From contig SIBK01000053.1 in NCBI GenBank assembly GCA_009695205.1, forward strand, positions 1-32,079: DNA of 32,079 bases, written 5' to 3'. The position numbers and the translations under genes are program-made. Below are positions 7,717 through 19,400 of the stretch, piece after piece; the stretch's first letter is position 1, and each line of letters opens with the position of its first letter. The notes under the pieces are model-generated. The model did no database searches, was not told the origin of the DNA, and worked only from the letters and a program-made list of their open reading frames with translations. The stretch is from Pedosphaera sp. (GTDB lineage Bacteria > Verrucomicrobiota > Verrucomicrobiia > Limisphaerales > UBA9464).

Positions 7717-9776
7717 ATGATTTACAGGCTATTCCCCACTCTGGCCCTCTCCCTAGCCGCCACGTTCATCTCGGCTGCGGCTGAGGCAGATTCATCGATC
7801 CCTCGACTCTCGGCAAATCTGTTTCGCCAGAGCAAGATCTGGGACATCCAATTAACGCTGACGCCGGATCAATGGACCGCCCTGCAACCCGAGGAACCTG
7901 AAGGGGGTGGTCCTCCCGGTGGGGGTCGAGGCCCGGGCGGCGGCGGTCGGGGTTTCAATCCCGCGATGTTCATCGCCCCTGGGTTTATGGGTGCCTTGGA
8001 TCGGGACAACAACAACGAGCTATCCCGAACGGAATTCGTCGGGGGCTTCGATCGGTGGTTTACTGCATGGAATATCAACAAGTCCGGCCAGATGGATTTG
8101 GACCAATTGCGCACGGGCCTTAACCAGAGCTTGGCGCCGGCGCCCGGAGGACCCGGGGGCGGAAGGGGCGGGCCCGCGGGTGGCAGCTTCCTTCAAGGCC
8201 GCGATGGTAGCCGGAATGGACTCTCGGCAGCGCGGGGCATCGATTTCAAATTCGCCCATGCCAACCTCGAATTCGGCGGAAGCATGTTCAAGGACATTGG
8301 AGTCCGCTACAAAGGCAATGGAACCTACATGCAGTCCCGCGGGTCGGATAAGCGTTCGCTCAAACTGGACCTCGACCACTATGTCAAAGGTCAGAAAATT
8401 GGTGAATCGTCTAAATTGAATCTCCATAATTGCGTCACGGACGCGAGCTGGATGAATGAGGTCCTCGCGTATCAGCTTTATCGGGATGCCGGCGTGGCCG
8501 CCCCGCGCACCGCATACGCACGGTTACGCGTCACCGTGCCCGGCGTGCACGACAACAAGTATTTCGGCCTCTACTCGTTGGTGGAAAATGAAGACACCCG
8601 CTTCCTTGAACAAAACTATGGTTCAAGAAAGGGCGCTCTCTTCAAACCCGTCACACCACGACTCTTCGACGACCTTGGCGACGATTGGTCCAAATATATA
8701 CAGATCTACGATCCGAAAACAGCCGTGTCTGAGAAGGAGGCCCGGCGCGTCATCGAGTTCGCACACCTCGTTACCGGGGCGGATGACGCTGAGTTTGCCT
8801 CCAAGGTCGGCGACTATCTCGATCTGGAGCAATTCTCGCGATTCATGGCGGTTACTGCCTGGCTGTCGACGCTGGATAGTATTCTGGGTATGGGCCAGAA
8901 TTTCGTCGTCTACCTGCATCCAAAGACCGACAAATTCCACTTCATGCCATGGGATCTGGATCACTCCTTCGGACAATTCGGAATGGTTGGCAGTCAGGAA
9001 GAACGGGAGGCACTCAGCATTCAACAACCGTGGCAGGGCAACGTCCGGTTTCTTGAACGTGTCTACAAAGTGGATGCCTTTCAAAAACTATACCGCGCCC
9101 GACTCGACGAATTCAGCAAATCCATTTCAAACCCGAACGTTTCATACAACAAGTGGATAGCTTGGCAACGGTGCTACGACCTGCCATCGCAGAAGAATCA
9201 CCCGAAAAACTTGCTCGTTTTGACAAAGTTGTCGCGGGCGAGACTGTCGAGCCAGCTACCTTCGGCGGACCCGGCGGACCCGGTGGACCCGGCGGCCAAC
9301 GCGGCAATCCGCCACCGAATGGGGCGGGCAATGTCCTCGCACCCACCGGTGGTGGGCCCCTTCCGGGCTTCGGAGGTCCGGCCCGGCCTGGCGGACCTGG
9401 GCGTCCCGGTGGCTTCGGTGGAATGTTTAAACCCCCGCATCCCATCAAGACATTTGTTGCGGGACGCAATCAGGCGGTCCGCGACCAACTCGACGGGCGC
9501 TCGCAGGGAAAGACGCTGGAGGGCATGAACCGTCGAATGGGCCCTCGCATGTTTCTCCTCGCCCAGCCAATCCTAGAAAAGGCCGACGCCGACAAGGACG
9601 GTAAGATAACCGCGTCCGAGTTTCACGGACTCGCGGAAAAGTGGTTTGGTGAATGGGACAAGGAAAAGATTGGTAAACTGACTGCGGACCAATTGCGCGA
9701 CGGTATTGGCATTGCTTTTCCTGTACCGCCCGGTTTTGGACCACCCGGAGGTGGACCCCGCCCCCCAGCTCCTTAG
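7717..9776 (+). CDS. Secreted EF-hand/CotH-kinase family protein, broken by a -1 frameshift at about 9125
   Basis: The product begins with a signal peptide (residues 1-24, MIYRLFPTLALSLAATF...AEA). It has a Gly/Pro-rich insert, an EF-hand loop DRDNNNELSRTE at residues 95-106 with a degenerate partner, and a CotH kinase-like domain from about 170 to 470 containing FMPWDLDHSFG (D413, D415, metal/catalytic site). At about 9125 the reading frame must shift: the family continuation (FKPERFIQQVDSLA, then RPAIAEESPEKLARF) is in the frame that ends at 9776. Adding one T to the TTT at 9125-9127 restores a continuous protein. The second part has collagen-like GGP repeats and a perfect EF-hand DADKDGKITASE plus a degenerate one. 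Without the shift the first frame runs on to 9528 as nonsense. CotH proteins are atypical protein kinases; in verrucomicrobia their role is not known. It follows the Cnr-like genes on the same strand. An upstream in-frame ATG at 7666 is possible, but 7717 gives a clean signal peptide. Confidence 0.8.
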
Positions 9777-9820
9777 GGAGGTCACTTGCCAGCGAGTTGA
9801 GCTCAGCGCATCCTCGCCCC

Positions 9821-10189
9821 ATGAACCATTCACCTGGTTTTCTGAAACTCGTTCACGAGGCTCGCAGTCGAGTTCAGGAAATCACTATCGAGCAACTCCG
9901 AGGGAAGCTTGCAGACAATCCAAAGCTTGTGCTGCTGGATGTTCGGGAAGAAAGCGAATGGGCCGCAGGTCACGCCGTCCAGGCCAGGCACCTTGGAAAA
10001 GGAATTCTCGAGCGCGATCTCGAAAAAACGGTCGCGGACTCCAGCACGGAAATCGTCATGTACTGCGGAGGAGGCTATCGCTCCGCTCTCAGCTGCGACG
10101 CTGCTAAAAAAATGGGCTATAAAAACGTCCTCTCCCTCATCGGTGGACACAGAGCCCTCGCCGAGGCCAATTGGTCGATGACGAAATAG
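9821..10189 (+). CDS. Single-domain rhodanese-like sulfurtransferase
   Basis: A 122-residue rhodanese domain. The conserved segments are LVLLDVREESEWAAGHAVQARHL (CH2A region, residues ~37-58) and the active-site loop YCGGGYRSAL with nucleophile C82. It could move sulfane sulfur between thiols in the cytosol; no signal peptide is seen. The ATG at 9821 is used, as the longer TTG at 9797 adds nothing conserved. It lies 44 bases after the CotH gene and ends 31 bases from the convergent gltX. Confidence 0.85.
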   Translation: MNHSPGFLKLVHEARSRVQEITIEQLRGKLADNPKLVLLDVREESEWAAGHAVQARHLGKGILERDLEKTVADSSTEIVMYCGGGYRSALSCDAAKKMGYKNVLSLIGGHRALAEANWSMTK

Positions 10190-10202
10190 TCCGACATCCC
10201 TC

Positions 10203-10218
10203 CGGGGTGAAATCCCCG
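10203..10218. terminator. Small hairpin between convergent rhodanese and gltX genes
   Basis: CGGGG (10203-10207) and CCCCG (10214-10218) pair across a 6-base loop in the 31-base gap between two convergent stop codons. It has no T-run on either side, so it is only a weak bidirectional terminator candidate. Confidence 0.25.
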
Positions 10219-10220
10219 CA

Positions 10221-11567
10221 TCACCCCGCCGCTTGCTTCAGTCGGGCGATCACGCGAACCCGTCCCAACACTTCCATCAGGTGATACAAACTCGGTCCAA
10301 CCATCCGGCCGGTGCAGGCAACGCGGCACGGTTGAACCAGCGCACCCGCTTTCACTCCGAGCTCGCCCGCTAATTGTTTAAGACTGGCTTCAAGATCTGC
10401 CGCCTTAAAGACATCAACCCCATGGAGCTGTAACGCGAGACGCTGCAAAAGTCCCCGGGATTCTGGCGTCAACGCTTTCGCCCGCGCCTCCGGTTCGATT
10501 TCGATTTGGTCATCGGGACGAAAATAGAAATCTACAAAGAGTCCAAGATCCTTAAACAATTTTCCCTTTTCCTGCGCTGTAGCGAGGGCTGCCGCGATAT
10601 AGTCCGGGCCGAAGCCTGCGAGCGAGATACCCGCCCGGCTGAGGGCGTCTATTCCCATCGGAACAAAGCGAGACAGGGGCATGCGTCGAGTGTGTTCGGA
10701 ATGAAAATGCCCCAATTTCTTCATATCGAACCGCGCATTGCTGCGGTGGACGTCTTCCAATTCAAAGCGCTTCGCAGCGTCGTCGGCAGAAAAGACGTCG
10801 CTTATGTCCCGTGCAGTCCAACCGAGGAGACACAAGTAGTTCACCACCGCCTCGGGTGTGAATCCATCGTCGATATACGTTTGAATACTTGCTCCCTGAT
10901 CCCGCTTGCTCATTTTGGAACCGTCCTGATTCAGGATGAGCGGTATGTGGGCATAGACCGGTGACTCCACGCCGAACGCTTGGAAAAGGGCGATGTGCTT
11001 CGCCGTGTTGCTGAGGTGATCCTCACCGCGGATGACATGCGTAATGCCCATCTCCAGATCATCCACCACATTGACAAAATGAAAGACAGGCTGGCCGTCA
11101 CTGCGGATCAGCACGAAGTCTGGATTCTGCTCCTCCCGATCCGTCAATGCACGGACGACATCTCCCACGATCCGGTCGCGGAGGGTTACGGGCGTTCGTG
11201 GCATTCGAAAAAGAACGGCTCCCTCTTTGTCGTAGGCATGTCCTCCCGCCTTGAGTTCCTCCACTCGGCGGCGATACAAGGCATGGCGGCAACTCTGAAA
11301 ATACGGCCCGTAATCGCCCTGAGAAGGGCTAGTGGCATCGCCTGTGAGCGGTCCTTCATCCCAGTTCAATCCAAGCCACCGCAAGCCACGGAGGATCACC
11401 TCCACCGCTTCCTGTGAATTCCGATTCTGGTCGGTATCTTCGATCCGCAGTATGAAGGTCCCGCCGGTGTGGCGTGCATAAAGCCAGTTGAAAAGGGCCG
11501 TTCGAGCGCCCCCAATATGGAGGTAGCCTGTCGGTGATGGCGCAAAACGTACCCGAACCTTTTTCAT
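10221..11567 (-). CDS. gltX: Glutamyl-tRNA synthetase
   Basis: A 448-residue class I aminoacyl-tRNA synthetase that charges tRNA-Glu with glutamate (or also tRNA-Gln in organisms using the transamidation route). The HIGH motif is YLHIGGARTALFNWLYARH at about residues 15-33, and the KMSKS motif is SKMSKRDQGAS near 236. RIEDTDQNRN near 41 is typical of GluRS. The anticodon-binding C-terminal region (from ~330) is present, though the protein is somewhat shorter than the usual 465-490. The start ATG sits next to the conserved KVRVRFAPSPTG. It is 83 bases after tgt on the same strand and may share its transcript. Confidence 0.95.
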   Translation of the reverse strand: MKKVRVRFAPSPTGYLHIGGARTALFNWLYARHTGGTFILRIEDTDQNRNSQEAVEVILRGLRWLGLNWDEGPLTGDATSPSQGDYGPYFQSCRHALYRRRVEELKAGGHAYDKEGAVLFRMPRTPVTLRDRIVGDVVRALTDREEQNPDFVLIRSDGQPVFHFVNVVDDLEMGITHVIRGEDHLSNTAKHIALFQAFGVESPVYAHIPLILNQDGSKMSKRDQGASIQTYIDDGFTPEAVVNYLCLLGWTARDISDVFSADDAAKRFELEDVHRSNARFDMKKLGHFHSEHTRRMPLSRFVPMGIDALSRAGISLAGFGPDYIAAALATAQEKGKLFKDLGLFVDFYFRPDDQIEIEPEARAKALTPESRGLLQRLALQLHGVDVFKAADLEASLKQLAGELGVKAGALVQPCRVACTGRMVGPSLYHLMEVLGRVRVIARLKQAAG

Positions 11568-11650
11568 GGGCCGCGACGATAGGCAAATGACGACGGTTCC
11601 ACAAGCGACCGGATTTTCCGATCGCTGGGTTTTCCGGATGAGTCTGCTCT

Positions 11651-14031
<2,381 letters not shown>

Positions 14032-14035
<4 letters not shown>

Positions 14036-14976
14036 TCAGCGCGCTCTTTCGCCGAAATATTCCGTTCTATCCGGTTGCGGACCTGGAGGTAGACCTCGTT
14101 GGTCACTCCGGACAACAAAACCCGGGCCTCCTGAAACCGCTTTGCGCGGATCTTCCAGCGGGCGATATGGATCTTCACGCCTTGTTCTTCGACGGGGCCG
14201 CCGACGAGCTTCCAGGCATTGGTCCACGACGCGAGGGCCTCATGGATCAATCGGCTCTCGGCCGCCTGCTTCTTTTCCCCGTTTTCTGCCGGGGCGGGTT
14301 TTATTCCGTAGTATGTTTGCGCGATGTTACTCGCCAGGATGAAATTGGTAGGATCCAATGCCATCGCGTGAGCGTATAGATCGAGAGCTTTAGCAAAAAC
14401 TCCCTGTTCATTTGTGTGATATCGCTCCTGTGCATCCTTGCGAAATAGGAAGACGACGGTGCCAAAGGTATGCCAGTACTGGGGTTCCTTCGGATTCAGT
14501 TCGATTGCCTTTTCGTAGTAGGGAAATGCTTTCTCGATGGGACCCTGGTGGGCAAAGTGCCCTGCCAGGTTGTTCCATGCGGCGGGATTCAACGGATCCA
14601 GCTCCCGCGCCTTCTCCCAATGTTCCACCATGCCGTCCTCGTCTCCCATATCTCCCAGGAAACTGCCGTACGCCAGGTGCGCGGGCGCATTGGTAGGCTC
14701 CGTTTTCAAAAACGCCTCATACGCGCTGCGGACTGATCCCAATCGATCGTCGATCCGCCGTTGCAACGTCACCTTCAGGGGTGCTGTTTCGACATTCGTC
14801 GGATGATTCGCCTCCTGGTGCCATTTTTCCACGTCTTCGCGAGCCTGGTCGTCGTCGTCCATCAGCTTTTGCAGTACTGCGGACACGGCGATTTTGCGAG
14901 GCGTCGGCTCCGCAGTCAATGTTGACCAGCCGGATGCAAACCACAAGGCGGTGGCGATGGCAAAAAGTGTGCGCAT
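14032..14976 (-). CDS. Exported TPR-repeat protein
   Basis: A 314-residue protein with an N-terminal signal sequence (MRTLFAIATALWFASGWSTL, cleavage probably before AEPTP). From about residue 85 it has tetratricopeptide repeats: APAHLAYGSFLGDMGDEDG, then PAAWNNLAGHFAHQGPIEKA, then PQYWHTFGTVV, each followed by the typical A.ELDP/A.ALDP turn. It is probably periplasmic and a protein-interaction scaffold; the partner is unknown. The ATG at 14974-14976 gives the signal peptide; an in-frame ATG at 14991 adds only five residues. It ends tail to tail with aroB, sharing CTAG. Confidence 0.8.
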
Positions 14977-15094
14977 GGCGGGAACTTGCATCGGACTTCG
15001 CCGAATTTCAACGGTGTTGGAATTGTCGCGAGTTGCCCGGAGTGGTTGACCATTGCAACGGGGCCCGACGCAACTCATCTTCCCTCCGGTTTGT

Positions 15095-15115
15095 CTGATC
15101 GCATGGTGCGATCGG
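15095..15115. promoter_or_regulatory. Inverted repeat upstream of the second LTXXQ gene
   Basis: GATCGCA-TGG-TGCGATC (15097-15113) is a perfect 7-bp inverted repeat with a 3-base centre, and extends to 9 bp with one G-T pair. It lies 15 bases before the ATG at 15131 in the gap between the divergent TPR gene and the LTXXQ gene. This suits an operator or a 5' leader hairpin. No bound factor can be named. Confidence 0.45.
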
Positions 15116-15130
15116 AGAAATCGATTATTG

Positions 15131-15292
15131 ATGAAAATGACCGCTTTTTATTTCGCGTTGGGAATCTCGTGCTAGCAACTGACCGGCGTCGAACCGGCGC
15201 CTGTCTCCGCCCCAACACCGCTCGCCCCCACGGCACCGGGGAATTCGCCTCAAGCGCCTTCTGCCCGGCGCCAGCCTCCCACCCGTCCGAGC
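15131..15292 (+). other. Cut-off 5' part of the LTXXQ gene: export-signal-like start, in-frame TAG, Pro-rich linker
   Basis: An ATG at 15131 (second ATG at 15137) opens the frame MKMTAFYFALGISC and is then closed by TAG at 15173-15175. The same frame continues without any further stop through a Pro/Ala-rich linker (VEPAPVSAPTPLAPTAPG, then QPPTRPS) directly into the LTXXQ protein at 15293. The composition of the linker looks like a real periplasmic spacer. A GGAG is present about 13 bases before the ATG. The best reading is that the original gene began here and a nonsense codon separates the export signal from the mature domain. Confidence 0.5.
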
Positions 15293-15718
15293 ATGTGGCA
15301 GGGCGCCCCCAACCTTACGGAACCACAACGAGCCGCTGTCCGGTCCGCCCGCGAGGAAAATCTAAAGGCGAGCGCGCCGATTCGGGAAAAAATGACCCGT
15401 GCCCGGAAATATCTCCAGGAATACCTATTCTTGCCGACGTCCGATTCCGCCGGGATCAAGGCCAAGGTGTCAGAGATCGGACAGCACGAGGCCGAGCTTG
15501 CGGAACTTCGCCACCAATTTATTAGGAAGCTGCGACCGGTTCTCAGTACCGAACAATTGGAAAGGCTTCACAATAACTGTGGCGAATGGGCTGAACGTAT
15601 GGCGGGAGTTCCCCCTAATGGAACCAATGGACCCGTCAACCGCCCTCCCAGGATTCAAACCCTCGGTGCCCCGCCACCCGTTACCCCGCCGGCACCGCCG
15701 GCACCCAAACGGCCGTGA
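15293..15718 (+). CDS. Second LTXXQ/Spy-like helical protein, lacking its export signal
   Basis: From the first in-frame ATG after the TAG, the frame gives 141 residues. The body is a charged helical hairpin with LTEPQRAAVRSAREEN at residue ~8 and LSTEQLERLHNN near 83, the paired motifs of Spy/CpxP-like periplasmic proteins. A Pro-rich tail (APPPVTPPAPPAPKRP) follows. The related protein at 7211-7651 has an N-terminal anchor; this one has none unless the upstream segment with its in-frame TAG is counted. If expressed only from 15293 it would stay in the cytosol, which is unlikely to be functional. It faces a PH-domain gene 32 bases downstream. Confidence 0.65.
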   Translation: MWQGAPNLTEPQRAAVRSAREENLKASAPIREKMTRARKYLQEYLFLPTSDSAGIKAKVSEIGQHEAELAELRHQFIRKLRPVLSTEQLERLHNNCGEWAERMAGVPPNGTNGPVNRPPRIQTLGAPPPVTPPAPPAPKRP

Positions 15719-15750
15719 CCCTGCCGCGGCGAAATCGGCTTTCAGCGCGA

Positions 15751-16221
15751 TTATTCCAGTTCCGTAAGCCGAACTCCCTTCTTCTTACGGCAGGCTTCGA
15801 CGCTGTGCCGGAGAGACTCTCGCAAACCTGCCGCGCCCCGAACCGCCGAAAGAACGAGCGTCGGGGTTGAAGCGTCGGTCGTGGTTATTTGAATATTTCC
15901 CACGCCAAACAGCCGATAAAAAAAGGGTTCGACAATCGTAGCATCCTTAACACGATAGAGTTCCAGTTCATCGGTGCGTTTGGTGAAAATTCCGCGGCGG
16001 ACGCGAATGCGCTCGGTGGTCAACTCATAGTGGATGGCTTTGACAAGGCCGATTTTTCCCAAACCATAAATGACTGCAACCCCACTCGCGAGGAACGCCC
16101 AAGAAGAATATTGGTAACCCGCAAAAATTGAAGCGGCGACGACTGTCAACGAAATGAGTAGCGGGCCAAATACGAGCGCCAGCGACGGCGAACCTTTAAA
16201 AAGTGATTGTTCTTCATCCAT
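15751..16221 (-). CDS. Bacterial PH-domain (bPH2/YdbS-like) membrane protein
   Basis: A 156-residue inner-membrane protein. Two hydrophobic helices (about 15-34, LALVFGPLLISLTVVAAS, and 40-58) are followed by a bacterial pleckstrin-homology domain beginning HYELTTERIRVRRGIFTKRTDELELYRVKD. This helix-helix-bPH2 order is that of DUF304/YdbS-type proteins, whose role is unknown; YdbS/YdbT pairs have been linked to envelope functions. The start is unusually well supported: GGGAGG lies 7 bases upstream of the ATG at 16219-16221, one of the few clear Shine-Dalgarno sequences in this window. Confidence 0.85.
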   Translation of the reverse strand: MDEEQSLFKGSPSLALVFGPLLISLTVVAASIFAGYQYSSWAFLASGVAVIYGLGKIGLVKAIHYELTTERIRVRRGIFTKRTDELELYRVKDATIVEPFFYRLFGVGNIQITTTDASTPTLVLSAVRGAAGLRESLRHSVEACRKKKGVRLTELE

Positions 16222-16260
16222 AATTTAACCTCCCAAATAGAATTATCTCTGTTCCAGCAG

Positions 16261-16287
16261 CTTGACGGGAAATGACAAGGCGTCAAG
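16261..16287. promoter_or_regulatory. 7-bp inverted repeat in the PH-domain/CotH divergent gap
   Basis: CTTGACG (16261-16267) and CGTCAAG (16281-16287) are exact reverse complements with centres 20 bases (two helical turns) apart. The site is 40 bases before the PH-domain gene and 136 bases before the giant CotH gene, between divergent starts. The geometry suits a dimeric regulator. Confidence 0.4.
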
Positions 16288-16423
16288 AGGCACCCGAGTG
16301 TCGAGACGTGCATCAAACTGAGATATGAAATACTGGGAGTTGCACAATGGCGACTCTCCGGGCAAGTTTGAGTGGGTGATTATTCAACCCAACTAATGTG
16401 ACGTGCGGCTCGCCACTCCCTGT

Positions 16424-19400
16424 ATGATTTTTCTCATTGACCTTCTCAAAACCTGGAGGCCATTGCTTCTCGTAGCATTCGGTTTCCCAGCCTTCGGACA
16501 GCTGTATCTGTCGGAATTCTTGGCGCGGAATGATCGCGGCATTCTGGATGAAGACGGGGATCACCCGGACTGGATCGAGATTCTCAACTCGGGCAACAAC
16601 CCCGCGAATTTGGAGGGATGGTTCCTGACCGACGCGGCCGCAACTCCAACCCGCTGGCGAATTCCCGCCGTCACCGTTGGGGCACACCAGACAATCGTCG
16701 TGTTTGCCTCCAACAAGGATCGTGCAATTCGCGGTCGACCGTTGCATACGAATTTCAAACTGGCAGCCGAAGGTGGCCATTTGGCCTTGATCCGCCCCGA
16801 CGGCAGGACCGTGGAGCACGCTCATTCCGGCTACCTGCGTCAACTGCCCGATATCTCGTACGGACTCTCCGTCGACCGTGTCGTAACGCCGTTAATTGCG
16901 CCGAGAGCGACCGCCCGCCTCCGTATACCCACCCTGGCGGACGCTGGACAGGAATGGTGGTTTCCAGAGTTTGAAGATGTGACGTGGGCGTCCGCGGCGC
17001 TGCCCGTGGGATATTTCGAACCCGAGCATACCAATGAACTGAGCCAACTCGCGAACTCAATCGCTGACTTCAGTGACCAGCAGGAACACAACGGATGGCA
17101 GTACGGCTATTTCAATAAGACGGGCGACGGCGATGGCACCTACAGGGCTCCCGACTTCATTGGCTTCCAGCGAAGCGAAAACCCAGTCGGCCCCTTGAAC
17201 CACTGGGATGGTGAGTTCTGGCGCTTGGCACTTGCAGGGCCGCCTTTTACCCAGTTGGGCGCCAGCCGCATGCGGCCCAATGGGACCTCTAATGGATCGG
17301 AGCATTGGCCGATCCGCCGCTGGAAAAGTCCCATCGCCGGCACCCTACGGGTCGAGATTGATTTTTCAAAGGAAGCGGATGCTGGCACCGGCATGACACT
17401 CCGTTTCTACCAGGGAAACTCCCTCCGCTTTACCCAGGCAATTACCGGTGCCGACACGGTCGGGTTCCATACGGTTCTGGACGTTACGGTAGTTCCGGGG
17501 GACACCCTCGACTTCGCCGTAACTCCCGTGGGCTTGTTGGCCAAGTCCGACGACACGGGCGATCTCGGCACCTTGGCTGTCCGGATCTTCGCTCTCAGTT
17601 CAGTCGAGGGTTTATTAAAGACGGATACGTTCGATGCGATGCGCGGAAAGACGGCCTCAGCCTGGGCGCGCATCCCGTTTGTGGTGACGAATAGCGCCGC
17701 ATGGCAGCAACTGCTGCTGCGGATCCGCTATGATGATGGTTTCGCGGCCTGGCTAAATGGTGTCGAGGTATTGCACGTAAATGCTCCGGTCGAGCTGTCG
17801 TGGGATTCCAGCGCGACTGAATCCAGGAGCGAGCTGGCGGCTCTTCAAGGCCAGACGTTCGATTTGACGTCCCGACGAGGATTGTTGGTGGCTGGCACCA
17901 ATTGGTTGGCTCTCCAGGGACTCAACCTGGCTTCCACCAATGAAGATTTCCTTCTAGGCGCTGAATTGGATGGTGTGCAGACCGAAATAAATCCGGCGGT
18001 CCATCGCTATTTTTTCCCCGCGACACCGGGCGATGTCAACGGGGTCGGAAGCACAAATCTCGGCCCACTCGTTCTCGATCAGAATCATCAACCTTCCCAA
18101 CCTCAGGTGGGCGAACCCTTGCGGATAACAGCCCGTGTCGAGGGGGCCTTTCAGCCGGTGACCCATGTGACCCTCGTGTGGCGAGTCATGTATTCCGGGA
18201 GCGAGAGCCTCGAGATGTTTGACGACGGCCTGCATGACGATGGCGCTGCGGGAGATGGGAAGTATGGCGCAGTTATCCCGGGAGACCGCGCGGCGGCCGG
18301 GCAGATGATTCGTTGGCATTTCAGGACCCAGGACGCCAGCGGCAGTACCAACCGATGGCCGCCCTTTCCCGACCGCCTCAAATCCGCCGAATACGAAGGC
18401 ACGGTTGTCAGCGATGCGTCGTTGACCAATCCGCTTCCTGTTTTGCACTACTTCGTCGAGCGGCCCAGCCTGGCTGATTCCGCCACCACACGCGCGTCGC
18501 TTTTCTATGATGGCGTGTTCTACGACAACGTAGGGGTCAGCGTCCATGGCCAGTCGAGTCGTGAGTTTCCGAAGCACAGTTATAACTTCGACATGAATCC
18601 CGAACGACGATTCCGGTACGATCCGGCCGAAGATCCCGTGGATGACTTCAACCTTCTGACCACGTATCCCGACAAGGCCAAGGTGCGGAATATTCTCGCA
18701 TACGGAACCTTTCGGGATTCCGGGTCTCCCTACCATGTGGTACTCCCGTGGCGAGTGCAGCGGAACGGTGCATTTTTTGGGGACTACCACTGGGTTGAAG
18801 ACGGCTCGGAATCTTTCCTTAAGCGGGTTGGACGCAATCCTTCTGGCGCACTCTATAAGGCCTATTCCGGTGACTTTACCATTGGTTCTGAAAAGAAGAC
18901 GCGCAAGTGGGAGAATTACGCCGACCTGATCGATCTTCGAAAGGGCTTTGGCACAAATGCTGGCGCGAAGCGACACCCGTACTTAATGGACAACTTTAAT
19001 ATTCCCGCGATGGTCAACTATTTGGCTGCCACAATCATCACCGGGGGCATCGATTGCTGTCACAAGAACTACTATACCTATCGGGATAGTGATGGAACGG
19101 GAGAATGGGAATTTATGCCCTGGGACCAGGACCTGACCTTCGGTCGGAACTGGACCGGGACTCTGACCTATTACGATGATAAGATGTATATTGATAACGG
19201 ATTGAACATAGGGGACAACAATACTTTTATCGCGGCTCTGCTGGCAGACACTCAATTCAAGGGGATGTATTATCGACGGATTCGCACCCTCATGGACGCC
19301 CTGATCCAGAACACCAATACACCGCCCGAGCGGCTTCACTTTGAGCGTCAAGTGGCTGAACTATTTCCCTTGCTGGAGGCGGACGCCGCCTTGGACTACG

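Noticed and set aside
9120..9130. Programmed -1 ribosomal frameshift in the CotH gene
   Set aside because: In the original frame the site reads AAA TCC ATT TCA, which has no X-XXY-YYZ slippery heptamer; a lost base is simpler.
17954..18976. 340-residue open frame on the minus strand
   Set aside because: Shadow of the giant CotH/lamin-tail gene; no family features and no start context.
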